From: Dermatemys mawii
Lineage: Eukaryota; Chordata; Testudines; Dermatemydidae
Reading direction: 5' to 3'
Assembly: GCA_007922305.1 (NCBI GenBank)
Contig: ML677334.1
Span: forward strand, 16,686,344 to 16,750,343
Length of the DNA stretch: 64,000 nucleotides
A program made the position numbers and the translations under genes. The notes under the pieces were generated by a model. It searched no databases, was not told the origin of the DNA, and saw only the letters and a list, made by a program, of their open reading frames with translations. Below, piece after piece: positions 1 to 10,248 of the stretch; the first letter of the stretch is position 1, and every line of letters starts with the position of its first letter.

Positions 1-884
1 TTGTCCAAGGTGAATGTAAGTGCAATGAGTAAACAAATACTGTAACTGATGAACAAGCAGTAATTTTTTTCAAATATAGGAATTTTAATATTCCTTTCAT
101 TGTCCCTCAAAAAGGTGACATTTTAACTTAAAAGGATAAAATCTTTTAAACTAGCTAAAACATCTTAAAATCCATAGATAACAATACTCTCACCCCATAC
201 ATCTGACACTATAAATTCATGACTGAATGTACCCTAAGGGCGAAGCTGAAGTACATAAACTGCAGAATAGTTTTCATGGTTTGTGACATCAGCCAAGCCC
301 CTCAGGAGTTATTGTCTTCATTTATGGTCCTATATATTCTGCTGATCAAGGTTCTGCTGATTATGGATTGTAGTGCAGCCACACAGGGGAATCTGTCTGG
401 AAAGAAAGCTAACACTTCACTTGAACAAGAAAATAAGGACAAATTCAATAGTGCATTATACATTGCTTAAAGTGCATCACATTTTTGGAGGAAATCACCA
501 TGAGAAAAAAAATCAGAAAGCATGTCTGATTTCTTGGTCAAAAAAGCTTTTGGTACTGACTATTGTGAAAAAGGCCATGCTGCCCCTATTATTGTTTTAT
601 TTATTTGGCTTTTATGATGTCTAAAGTCGCAAGTCCAGATTGGGGCCCCATCATGCAGAGAAAACAGTGTAGAAAAACACATTTAAAGACTGTTCCTACA
701 GCATGTTATATGTATAAACATGTAGCCAATTATTTTATTTCATTGTTCATTTACTGTGCGATGTTATGATGAACTGTCATGTTATGTCATATATAATCAT
801 TGTATGCTAAATAGAGTTAAATTGTAGGATTATTGAAGTATAAGACTGATCAGTAGTTTGAAGGGATAATAATGTATTAGATAT
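1..884. other. AT-rich non-coding sequence
   Basis: AT-rich DNA in which I recognise no repeat family and no coding exon. The two open frames of about 83 codons between 219 and 624 overlap in different frames, have no recognisable domain, and look like chance. Nothing else is supported here. Confidence 0.5.
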
Positions 885-1530
885 CTAAGTAAGTAGGTCT
901 CAACTGCAAGGCCTACAACCTGAGGCCTGTAAGATTTTAGCTTGGCCATACTAGGCCATAGGCTTAAGAAATGCTTGACATAAGGAAGTGACCAAAGAAT
1001 GACATTATGTTACAAGATTATGGGGAAAAATGTACCAATGGGTGATATTGTGAAAAATTAACAGCAAGAACAATTTTTTGCTTATGAGGTGCCTGGGTAG
1101 CCACATTTTTCTAACACACGCCCTAACAGCAGGGTGCACTATGCACATGAATGCTAATGTGGTATAGTCAGAATTACATTATAAAAAGATGATGCCCCGA
1201 TTGGAAAAATTGCATTCCTTTTGGGAAAACTCCAGCAGGAATCATCCCTCTATTGATTGGAAGGCAGCCATCAGACCTTAAGAATATTATTAAGGATGTC
1301 AGTATGACTATATTGTAACCTTTTTACCCATGCATATAAAAATTCTATAACCATAACTTTAACTATAACTTTAATAAAATTTGTAAAAACAGATTGTTCT
1401 TGTGTAATGCGTGTGTGTGTGTGTGGTCACCACCCTTGGTCTTTATGTGTTCCTAGAGACTCTGCATCTGAAACAAAAGCTCACTCTGTTGAGCTTGGAA
1501 CTGAAGCCACCGGAGCAGAACCCACAATGG
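885..1530 (+). repeat. Probable solo LTR of an endogenous retrovirus-like element
   Basis: The stretch has the order expected of U3-R-U5. A TATA-like box (TTATAAAAAGA, 1179-1189) lies in the middle. About 190 bp later comes a poly(A) signal AATAAA at 1373-1378, followed within about 35 bp by a GT-rich tract (1411-1424), the usual downstream element of a polyadenylation site. I believe I recognise the text as a dispersed turtle LTR, but I could not fix the TG...CA ends or a target duplication, so both borders are approximate. No gag, pol or env coding sequence flanks it, which fits a solo LTR. It could also be another retroposon with its own promoter. Confidence 0.45.
1411..1424. repeat. (GT)7 simple repeat
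   Basis: Seven GT units directly after the AATAAA of the LTR-like repeat. It may serve as the GT-rich downstream element of that polyadenylation site rather than being an independent microsatellite. Confidence 0.85.
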
Positions 1531-1661
1531 TGTAATGCCACATTACAAAATTCACTTAAAATAAAATAAAAGACTACAAACAGAACAAGTCTCATTTCTG
1601 CCTCAGAAGAATAGCCCATTTACAGCAGGTACGTTTAGTCTCTGGAGGACCAATGTTACTT

Positions 1662-1815
1662 AGAATCATATATTTTAAGTCCCAAAGGAACCATTATAAT
1701 CATCTAGTCTGACCTGCATAACACAGACCATAGGATTTCACTCAGCTAAAGTAGTTCATGTACTCATTACTAACTACAGTATTTCATGGGATTTCATCCT
1801 AGCTGATGCCATAAT
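1662..1815 (-). repeat. CR1 LINE 3'-end fragment
   Basis: On the plus strand it begins like a reversed CR1 terminus (AGAATCATA) and carries ATCATCTAGTCTGACCT followed by ATAACACAGACCATAG. Both are typical of the reverse complement of turtle CR1 3' ends. Only the non-coding tail is present; the left (3') border is better defined than the right. The copy is old, with many substitutions. Confidence 0.7.
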
Positions 1816-1924
1816 ATTTCAATGAGCTCCATTCTGGCAGGATAGGATCTTTTATTCACTAAATAATACAGAAAATGACAAGTATATATGCCACCTCTAA
1901 ATGTAGGATATCGGTTTTATGGCC

Positions 1925-2108
1925 TGAATATAGGAATTTCTGAGTTCTAATCATTTTGTGGTCTTGGGCAAGTTACCTAAACCTTCTGTCTCAATTTCCT
2001 TTTTAATAAAATGGAGATAAACATATGAACTTACCTTTTGTAGTGTTGTGAGGATTAATTAATGTTTGTAAGATGTTTTGAAGTTGGAAAGCACTAGAGC
2101 TAGGTGAC
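1925..2108 (+). repeat. MIR-type SINE
   Basis: The core CTTGGGCAAGTTACCTAAAC, then a TCTGTCTCAATTTCC segment, an AAAATGGAGATAA segment and GTTGTGAGGATTAATTAATG, appear in the order and spacing of the MIR SINE body. The tRNA-like head is not recognisable. The copy is strongly diverged, as expected of this old amniote family. Confidence 0.8.
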
Positions 2109-2317
2109 TAATTTATTCAACTGATTGTTCCCTTTTTATGTTAATGAATAGTTAGGGGAAAGATCGTGATTTTCTTGAATTTATTCATTATTCAAAATTT
2201 GCTGATTAATTTCTGGGAGTAATTCTTAGCTAAAGCAGCTTGTCTGTGAGCAGTCAGTTGCAAGTTTTTAATATTTGAAATCTGAGCTGTAATTATTGGA
2301 TACAATCATGGAGCAGA

Positions 2318-2385
2318 TCTTCAGCTGGTGTAAACTGGCATAGCTCCACTGGAATCAATGGAGTTTCAGTGATTTATACTCAAGG
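2318..2385. repeat. Short near-palindromic dispersed repeat
   Basis: Contains CAGCTGGTGTAAACTGGCAT, then AGCTCCACTGGAATCAATGGAG, whose halves are nearly inverted copies, then a decayed return arm (GATTTATACTCAAGG). The same layout recurs at 20577-20660, 37368-37432 and 57292-57380. The family name is not known to me. Confidence 0.6.
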
Positions 2386-2867
2386 CACATAGGCCATATG
2401 GTATATTTCATTTCTCTGACTGGTTAAGTACAACTCTTAAATTCAGGTTTCTGCTGTGAAAATACTTGCAATTATTAATTCCAGAATTAGCTTTCTGCAG
2501 GTATTCTGTACTATTGACTTAAAATTTGCTGTCTCAGCTAACATTCCTGCCTGCAAATTCATTTCCTGGAATATCTGTTGACATTCCCTCCCTTCCTTTC
2601 TCCAATTTTCACCTAGCTTCAGAAACAACTATACAAATGCTAAACATTACTGAAGTACACTATGCGTCATAGGCAAAACAATAGATATCTTGTATCCTTG
2701 GATTGTTTAACAAGTCTCAGTGAAACCTTGACATGTACGAGGTGTGGAAAATTACCTGATGAGCTGATGGGGTGGTGCTTGAGCCCCTTATTAAAGAGCG
2801 GACCTTTTGGGGCTTAGAAAAGAGAATCTCAGCTTTCATTTTTATTCAGAAGTCATGGCCTGTGTAA

Positions 2868-2930
2868 AGTCCACTGAAGTTAAAGGACAGGTTCCCATAG
2901 ATTTCATTAGGTTTTGCACCAGGTCCTAAA
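2868..2930. repeat. Short near-palindromic dispersed repeat, second subtype
   Basis: AAGTCCACTGAAGTTAAAGG is followed by TTCCCATAGATTTCATTAGG and a CACCAGGTCC end. This resembles the copy at 22115-22190, in which two CCATTGA-type half-sites are separated by a short spacer. Confidence 0.45.
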
Positions 2931-3357
2931 AACTCTAGCTCTTTTCATTCTGGAGAAGTAACTCTGTGTAAAAAGGGCAAGCCTGTTGGTAAAGCTGAAA
3001 GGGAGAAGCAAATGGGCTCCATGATTATAGCATGAGCTACAAGAATCAAAAAATCCCTTTCTCTGTACATTTTTCTGGTAAAATTAGTCAATGTATGTTG
3101 TATTCCAATTAACCATCTCACTAACTCAGTCCAATCCAGAGCATAGTGTGGAAATACTAATAGCTGCAAAGTAGCAATGCCATAGAGAAGAATCGCCGTG
3201 TACTGCTGTGGAGGAAGAAACATAGTAGATCTCAAGAGGTGAGTCAAGTTTATGAGATGGAAGAATTGATGGATTTGTGAGGGAGCACAGTATGGACGTG
3301 CTAGATTTTTGTAAAGAGTATGGAATTGATGGGTTTGGGGGCAGGGGAGATGATGCC

Positions 3358-3790
3358 CCGGCGTGAGTGACCCCAACAGGCAATGATCAAGTGATCCCTT
3401 TCTTTCCATCCATCACTCCCCTCTGACAAACAGAGGCTAGAGACACCTTACCTTACCTATCCTGACTAATAGCCATTAATGGACTTAATCTCCATTAATT
3501 TATCTAGTTCTCTTTTAAACCCTGTTATGTTCCTAACCTTCACAACCTCCTTAGGCAAGGAGTTCCACTTGTTGACTGTGCGCTGTGTGAAGAAGAACTT
3601 TCTTTTATTTCTTTTAAATTAAATTCATTTGGTGACTCCTAGTTCTTATATTACGATATTATGGAAATAAGTAAATAACTTTTCCTTATTCATTTTCTCC
3701 ACATCACTCATAATTTTATATACCTTTTTCACATCCCGCCTTAGTCTCGTCTTCAGCCGTGAAGACTGAAGCAAAGAATTCATTAAGTTT
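3358..3790 (-). repeat. CR1 LINE fragment (end of ORF2 plus 3' region)
   Basis: Read on the minus strand, it carries the stretch coding for the last part of CR1 ORF2 (AGAAAGTTCTTCTTCACACA, then a CAACAAGTGGAACTCCTTGC segment near 3555-3575). This is followed by the CATTAATGGCTATTAGTCAG motif and CCTCTGTTTGTCAGAGG. The final CR1 tail is missing at the left edge. The plus-strand neighbours on both sides share a short similar sequence (see findings). Family assignment is confident; the borders are within about 20 bp. Confidence 0.8.
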
Positions 3791-4395
3791 CTCCAAAATG
3801 AAACTATGAAACTAATGGATTTTTTTTTTGAGAGGAGGATTTTATTTTCGAGAGGAAATTATGGAATTTATTGAGCTGAAGAGTAGGGATGTGAAGAGAG
3901 GGTATGGAACTGATAGTTTTGGGTTTTTGTTTTTTTTTAAGGGAGAGGGATATTTTATCAAGGAATGCCATAAGAACTCTTGAGGGAGCCTCTTGGTCTT
4001 CTTCAAGTGCTTGTTCACATCAATTCCAATCATGTGTGTGTGCGTTGTGTGCACAGTTGCTGGAAACTTTTCTCCTAGTAGCTCCCATTGGGATGGCTGT
4101 GGAGCCCCTGGAGTGGTGCCTTCATGGTGCTCAGTATATGACTCTGTGAATCTAGCCCCTCCCCAGTTTCTTCTTACCACCTGTGATGGTTATTGGAGCT
4201 GCGAGTGGCTTGCTTAGAAGTTCAACTCTTGTGTAGTTTATCTTAGTAGTTTATAGTTGTTCTAGTTTTTATTAGTTAGTAGTAGTTCTGTTAGGAGTGG
4301 GGGGTTCCCCCTCCACCCCAACCTTTCCCATTGGGGACCTCAGGGCATGTCTTGATCCCCAGGGTTCAAGCTCTACAATAAGCCCATGCTAATGG

Positions 4396-4632
4396 GTGAC
4401 CCCCCCCCCTGCCCACGATGCTTGTTTAAAGTGTCTGGGGAAGGCTCACCAAACCAATAGGTGCAGGATTTGCAAGGGTTTTCAACCTAGGACCAAAAAA
4501 GAGCGGCATTTCAGGTTGAAACAGCTCCTCATGGAGGCAGCTCTTAAACTGCAGTCTGCCTCAGCATGGCAGGACCCAACACCAAACTCCTTGGTGTGGT
4601 GCACGCCAGTGTCGGTGACAGAATCACTTTAA
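4396..4632 (+). pseudogene. DIRS gag-like fragment with CCHC zinc knuckle
   Basis: The 78-codon frame holds a perfect CX2CX4HX4C zinc knuckle (residues 10-23, CLKCLGKAHQTNRC). It is followed by CRICKGFQPRTKKER and RLKQLLMEAALKLQ, the conserved run that ends the gag-like protein of vertebrate DIRS elements. Such knuckles bind the element's RNA. The frame stops soon after, before the RT, and the upstream part of gag is missing. It lies directly after the LTR-like leader. The methionine at 4396 is only the first one in an open stretch, not a proven start. It is a broken remnant. Confidence 0.75.
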
Positions 4633-4949
4633 TGGGACAGGATTATTCATGGAGCAGACACAGCCTAAAGGATTAAAGGGAGATGATGCAGTTGCTGGGG
4701 ATGCATACCCCAGTTATGCAGTGAAAAACACTTTACAGTCTCCCATGCCAGACTGTATACCAATCCTAAACCCTGCTTTAAGAATTGTCTATCCCACTTC
4801 TATATGTATGGTCTCAAATAACATTGGACCACTGGGTTCTTCACATGATAGAAGTGGGATATTATTGTCTCCAATTCTGCTCATCCCCTTCCTCCCTCCT
4901 TTGCCTGTCCGTCTTCAGGAACCCCTCTCACAAGCAGCTCCTTACCCAG

Positions 4950-5395
4950 GAGGTGCAATCACTCCTCACCATAGAAGCAGTGAAGGAGTTTCCTCAGAAG
5001 CTAGGGGGCAAGAGGTACTACACCCACTATTTCCTAATCCCCAAGGCAAAGAGAGGCGGGGTCTCAGACCCATTCTAGGCCTGCACAGCCTCAACAGGTT
5101 CATGTGACATTGAAGTGCTGTGTGGTTTCCCTGAGCACGATTATCCCTTCGCTGGAACCAGGAGACTGGTACACCACCATTGATATGAAAGACACTTACT
5201 TTCACACAGCTATTGTCCTGTGTGCAGACTATTTCTGCAGTTTGTAGCCAGCCACAAACACTATCAGTTCACGGTCCTCTTCTTCAGTCTGTTAGCCCCC
5301 TGAGTGTTTACCAAGTATATGTTGAACGCATCAGCCTTCCTGTGCAGGAGGCAGGTGCAGGTATATCCCTACCTTGACGACTGTCTACTTAGGGG
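4950..5395 (+). pseudogene. DIRS reverse transcriptase remnant
   Basis: The RT is visible in pieces spread over different frames. An AVKEFPQKLGGKRYYTHYFL segment (about 4975-5034) matches the start of the DIRS RT finger region. It is followed by IPKAKRGG, then in another frame GLRPILGLHSLNRF (about 5060-5101). TTIDMKDTYFHTAI lies near 5170-5215. The catalytic YXDD box is present as YLDD at 5370-5381, inside VQVYPYLDDCLLR. RT copies the element RNA into DNA. Several frame changes and stops separate these parts, so no functional enzyme is encoded. The zinc knuckle lies upstream and the RNase H part downstream, the normal order. Confidence 0.75.
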
Positions 5396-5899
5396 GTGCA
5401 CCAGGGAGCAGTGACATCTCAAGTTATTACAGCTACTTTCAAGATGCTGAGACTTGCTCAGTGCGAACAAGTCAACCTTGTCACTGACTCAAATAATAGA
5501 ATGCATTGGTGCAAGGGTATCTGTACCAGAGACCCAAATTCAGACCATGACAGACATTATGGTACCCAACCATTACTGCAAGGGGATGCCTGAGTCTCCT
5601 CAGCCACATGGCAGCCGGCACGTATGTAGTCCAGCATACCAGACTGAGGCTCAGATCACTTCAAGCATGGCTTGTATCTGTATACCACCCAGGGTGTGAC
5701 AGCCTGGAGCCTGGGTCACGATACCAGACCAAGTACTCAAGCCCCTCCAAAGGTGGTCCAACCCTCACACATTGTGCAAGGGAGCCCTCTTCAACAGCTC
5801 CAGACCTCCTTGTCCCTAGTATTGGAGGTGTTAGCTCTGGGTTGTGGGGGTGCATCGGAGAGAGCTCCAGACACAAGTATTATGGTTACAGGAGCTCTC

Positions 5900-6310
5900 C
5901 CTGCATAGCACTATCACAGAATTCAGATCAGTACGGCTAGCATGCCAAGCCTTCCTATCCCAGCTCGAAGGCCAGTGTGTGGCAGTAATGACAGACAATA
6001 CCATGTTTTATATCAACCAGCAGGGTGGAGTGTGCTCTTCACCCTATATCGGGAGTCCATTTAGTTACTGGAGTTCTGCATAGCCCATTCCATTCACCTG
6101 GAGGCGTTCTATCTCCCAGGTGTGCAGAATGAACTGGTGGACCACCTCAGCACTCACAAGTTGGTCGTCTGTCCGGATGTCATATATTCCATCTTCCAAA
6201 AGTAGAGGTTTCTCCAGGCCAATCCATTTGCACCTGGAGCAACAGGAGGTGCCCAATGGTCTGCTCCTTTCAGAAGCACACCCACATCTTACAGAATCAG
6301 GGCCATGATA
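5900..6310 (+). pseudogene. DIRS RNase H-like remnant
   Basis: The frame from about 5900 reads ITEFRSVRLACQAF, then CVAVMTDNTMFYINQQGG, the conserved RNase H-like region after the RT of DIRS elements, including the Asp-Asn-Thr run. In another frame, from about 6095, FYLPGVQNELVDHLS and then CPDVIYSIFQ follow. These match the end of that domain. The enzyme would remove the RNA strand of the RNA:DNA hybrid. The two halves lie in different frames and a stop follows, so the domain is broken. Sequence after about 6310 is no longer recognisable. Confidence 0.7.
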
Positions 6311-6440
6311 ATCCATGTGACTGTCAGGCTGGTACTTCTTGTGTGTGTTGACTTTGTGGTGCAGAGCAAGCTTTGTGCATGAGTTGTTGTAGATTCCAGT
6401 CCTACCTCATCCGTTGCAGAGGAAGTGACAAGACTTGGTT

Positions 6441-6855
6441 CTGGCACCTTTCATGCACTCATGTTACTTTCTTTAAAAATGGGCTTGGGTTTATCAAAGA
6501 AGCCTAAGGAGTGGGGTGCCTAACTCAGTGAAGCCCTTCATAAAATCTTTTGATACATGTTAACTTTTGATATGTGTTGGTTCTCAGTGATAACCATAGC
6601 CTTGATGCTGCATATACTGAAGTCAATTGCCAATCTACTGTCAGGCCTGTAGGAACAATTATATTAAGATAAGGGCAAGATTCTAACGTAAACCAGCAAA
6701 AGTCAAAGATTTTAGACTGAAAACTAGAACTCCTTCAGTTTACCACATTGGTGGTGATGCTGATAATAACATTTCTAATAATTTGAACTTATAAAACACC
6801 TTCCTTTCAAACTTCTCAAAATGATTCACCTCATGCTAATGGGCAACATTTACTG
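6441..6855. other. Unrecognised non-coding sequence
   Basis: May hold further decayed DIRS sequence at its left edge, but I recognise nothing in it. No open frame of note. Confidence 0.4.
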
Positions 6856-7085
6856 AGGGAGGCATCCTTCACTATTGGAGAAACTGAGCCTTAGCTAATT
6901 AAACATAGCACTGCATGGTGATGAGCATCTTCATCTCCCACTGACTGCCTTGTTCGACATGTCACAGGTATTCTGCTCCATTCAGAATGGATCCTATAGT
7001 TAATTTGTGGCACAGTGAGGAGTAAAATCCAAGAATCTTGAATCCTAGTCAACTGATCTGACTAGCAGACAACACTGCCTCCTTT
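6856..7085 (-). repeat. MIR-type SINE
   Basis: On the plus strand it reads as a reversed MIR. ATTGGAGAAACTGAGCCTTA (the reversed core end) comes first, followed by a TTGTGGCACAGTGAGGAGTA segment, a TTGAATCCTAGTCAACTGAT segment and an ACACTGCCTCC end that matches the reversed head. The copy is strongly diverged, with extra sequence between core and head. Confidence 0.7.
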
Positions 7086-9185
7086 GTAATAGGCATTACT
7101 TTGGATCACACAGTTTTCACAAAACCTTAACTTTTTGCTACTGTGAATTTAGGTTAAACCTGTAACACATTCATTGTAACCTTTGTCTTGCTTTCTTGCA
7201 TTAGATTTATTCCACTGAGATCAGATCAGAGTTAACTGAGATATGCTCTGTACATGTTGTGGCTGCATGCAATTTTATTAGAGATAGATCCGGACAAAAC
7301 CCCAAGTAATATGGGGACATTTGCATTAGAATCCAAACTTGGATTCAGATCCAAATTTTGCAGCTCCTCCTCATTTTTATATTGTCTAACCAAAATCTTT
7401 GCTCAGTTCCTGCTTCCCCTTGCCCCCTCTCCCCAGGCATAGAAAGGTTTGAAACAGCTGGAGTTATCTCCACTTCAGATCCAGAGCTCAGGAGGAATCT
7501 GGGGGAGAGAGTGGGGAAGATAAAAAATATGAAAGTACCAGAGACACTGACTCCAATTCTCCACTGTATAAACAAAAGAAAAATGTAAAGTCAGGCAACT
7601 TTGAGTTTACTTTGTGGGTGAAGGTCACATGCTTGCACCATGACTTTTTCATGTGTTTATATCTATGATCTTGTGCAGTTGGAGCCAGAGATTTGTCTTT
7701 CTCATTGATTTAAGAGATTCTTGACCTCAAATACTGTATTGTTTTCCCTCTCCAAACTTACTTCTGCTCATGTATTCCCTTTTCTCTTCCCCTTCTTATA
7801 TCTTCTTTATCTTTCATCCCATTTCTCTCTGTTCTCTATTTATCTCCAACTACTTGCTTGCATACTTTCTTCCCAGTTCTATGTGTATGCCTTCTACCTT
7901 TTGACTTTGACATATTTTTTTAAAATCTCTGACTTTATATAAAACCATAGAACATTACCTAAATAGGTAATGGTGTTCTTGACAGGGAGAATATATGATG
8001 TCTCTTATATTAGAATATGTCATTGTGTACATTGATATTAAACAAATTTTGTTCTCACAAATTCTTTGTCATTCTACAGTGTATATTCACAGTACAATGG
8101 AAAAAAAAGTTTATGTAGCTGCACAGCACATCTGTACTCTATTTCCCAAAGTGATCTAAATGCATACAGTTATACACTGTAATTAAAGGCAGTGGAGGTA
8201 AACACATTAAATAAAATCCAAATGTCCATTTGTGGGAACAATCATTTTATTATCAAAGTGAACAAGAGCTGTAAAATTGATCTTCCAGGACCAATACACG
8301 TCTTCCTTAAAAGGAAATTGGAGATTTCCTATAGCCCTCTGGTGATTGAAACGCCTGAGGTTTTGCAACTGTATTTAGCCACATCATGAAGATTTGCCCA
8401 TATTAGATTACCCTCTGTTGTCCAACTATTAATGGTCATGTAAAATGCAGTCAATTTTTATTTTGGAATTCCTCCATAGATATATTTGGCATTATACTAC
8501 AATATAATCTACATGCTGATACACACACAAATACAAACCCACAGCCTTGTTCTTACCTGCACATTTTCCCAGTAACTTATAAAGGATGACAACTTAAACA
8601 TTTACATTATTAAATTAACTACTAATTTTTGTGAAATTTCTGGATACCAATACATCTGAAACCGACAAGGCTACAGATACTAATTAGGAGGCTCAGCCAG
8701 GAACACTGCAGGCTTTCCTCTCTTGTTGGTGCCTGGGGATTTCAGCAGGTATTTCCAGGAGCATTACCGGGTGTTACGCATTTCAATTCCGTTGGCACCG
8801 AGAAGTCCGAAGCCTTTCTTGTTGCTTTGTTTTTATTTTGAAGGATGCTTCCAATGTATATTTTTGCACTTATAACATAACTTCCCCCTACACACACTTT
8901 TTTGGAGTAATGCCTTGACAGTTTGAAATAGGAATCTGTTTTCTTGCTGTGTTTGTTATTTTTTCTATCGTGTAATCACAATCCTTTGTTGTTCTCTAGG
9001 GTGGTTTTAGGAGAGCTTGGCTTTTGATATGCATTTAATGGACTTGATTCTCGTGTAGTCACTTATGTCAGTGCAAATTGTTTGTAAACTGCTACTATTC
9101 TGATTTGATAGTTTATTACACCCACTTTGCAAGGCACAATGATATGATGAATTGGGCACTATATATTTATATCTCTATATAAAAT
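7086..9185. other. Long unrecognised non-coding stretch
   Basis: No coding exon, RNA gene or named repeat is recognised. Pyrimidine-rich DNA lies at about 7735-7930. A locally CpG-containing piece is near 8765-8820. The open frames (up to 76 codons) overlap on both strands and show no domain. Confidence 0.5.
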
Positions 9186-9578
9186 ATGTGTACACATACA
9201 TCAAGGACCATGACAGATAGGGGCCATGACCAGGACTCAGTGCAGTGTCAGGTTAAAGTAAAGGAGCTGCGGAATGCCTACCGCACAACTCACGAGGCAA
9301 ATGGTCGCTCCAGTGCTGCCCCTGCGACCTGCAAATTCCACAAAGAACTGGACGCAATACTTGGGGGCGACCTCACCTCCACTCCAACAGCCTCCATGGA
9401 CACTTCCAAGCACAGCACAGCAAGGGGGGAGGAGGAGAAGGAAAGCGGGAGCAAGGGTCCTGAGGCAAGGGGGGGCACCTTGAATACCTCGAGGCATGCA
9501 GCCAGTAGCTGCTCTCGAATCAGGAGGAAGGCAGCCAGTCGCGGCTTCCGGTGCTTGGGGAAGGACAAATACCAGTGA
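9186..9578 (+). pseudogene. Harbinger SANT/Myb-like protein, exon 1 remnant
   Basis: This 130-codon frame contains RGHDQDSVQCQVKVKELR, followed by AYRTTHEANGRS, the last helices of the SANT/Myb-like (MADF-type) DNA-binding domain encoded by Harbinger elements. A Ser/Thr/Glu-rich linker follows. In this superfamily the protein binds the transposon ends and helps bring the transposase into the nucleus. The first half of the SANT domain is missing because the element is cut at about 9190; the ATG lies near that cut and is not the true start. A consensus donor (CTG|GTAAGTGG, about 9589-9597) lies just after the stop at 9576-9578, which suggests the stop is a later mutation. Exon 2 is at 10249. 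Confidence 0.7.
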
Positions 9579-9666
9579 AGATTCCTGGTAAGTGGCTTTT
9601 TTTTCCTAGAAGGTAGTTTTTTGGTGCGGGCTCTTTTGGGGAGGAGAGTGTGAGCTACATGCATGC

Positions 9667-10170
9667 CTAGGTGCAGAACAGGGCATTAATGTGCTCTTTC
9701 CCATCGCGGTAATCAGCCTCAGTGATCTCTTCAAAAGTCTCATCCAGAATGTGGGCAATGCGCCTGTGCAGGTTTATTGGGAGAGCCAGCATGGTTCTTG
9801 TCTCAGTCATTCTCAGGTGTCCGTGCCACTTTGCCCTGAGGGATGGGGGGACCACACAGGCTTATGGGTCAGGGCGGAAGCCGCATTGTAGTAGAAGACC
9901 CTCCCTTGCTTCCCCGGTCACCCTCAGCAGCGAGATGTCTTCCAGGATGAACTCCTGTGGAAAATGTTGAGACAGTGTTCCATGTAAGTGGCCCTTGAAA
10001 CTGTGGGTTCTCCCCAAGGCACAGAAACCCAGAGGATGGTACAGCCATGAAACAATCAGTTCCCCTTGACTCTGCATGTAGCTTACTCACCATTCTGGGG
10101 CTCCCATGGGTTATGTGTGCTTGCTTTGGGACAGGCAAATTATGATATTGTGTGGACTGTGCTTGCCATC
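9667..10170 (-). pseudogene. Unidentified two-exon coding remnant inside the Harbinger element
   Basis: Read on the minus strand, exon A (10170-10091, 80 nt) starts after a CCCCGCACTTAAG acceptor-like site and ends at a consensus donor (ATG|GTGAGTAAG). The 136-nt intron ends in CAACATTTTCCACAG. Exon B (9954-9667) continues in the same phase with EFILEDISLLRVTGEAREG. It has one in-frame stop at 9862-9864, then reads RRIAHILDETFEEITEADY and DGKEHINALFCT before its TAG. The composition and splice signals look like a real decayed gene, not chance. I do not recognise the protein and assign no function. It lies opposite the intron of the SANT gene, on the same strand as the transposase, so it may be a further exon set of the transposon, or a nested sequence. 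Confidence 0.5.
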
Positions 10171-10248
10171 CTTAAGTGCGGGGAAATCATTGCTCTGTCT
10201 GGTGTGGACAGTGCTGCCTCTGTTAAGTGTTGCATTTTGCCTTTACAG

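Larger units (their letters stand above)
2109..3357. other. Non-coding stretch with two short palindromic repeats
   Basis: No coding sequence is supported. Two copies of the window's short near-palindromic repeat class occur (2318-2385 and 2868-2930). The minus-strand open frame of 154 codons at 2945-3409 runs into the neighbouring CR1 tail and has no recognisable domain, so it is not called as a gene. Confidence 0.5.
3960..6440 (+). mobile_element. Decayed DIRS-type tyrosine-recombinase retrotransposon, 3' truncated
   Basis: An LTR-like leader (about 3960-4250) precedes a gag-like zinc knuckle (4423-4464), an RT region with TTIDMKD and YLDD motifs (about 4950-5395), and an RNase H-like region (about 5900-6230). 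This order, and the way the RT reads (GLRPIL- and LNRF-type segments), is that of DIRS elements of turtles. The methylase-like domain and the tyrosine recombinase that normally follow are absent, so the copy is 3' truncated or too decayed to see. Both borders are approximate. Many stops and frame changes make it inactive. Confidence 0.75.

Noticed and set aside
2945..3409. 154-codon minus-strand open frame
   Set aside because: It covers unique DNA and then the tail of a CR1 fragment. Its composition is not protein-like and no domain is seen.
4649..5107. 152-codon plus-strand open frame as an independent gene
   Set aside because: It is one frame of the broken DIRS region. Only its last residues (GLRPILGLHSLNRF) are RT-like; the rest is out of frame.
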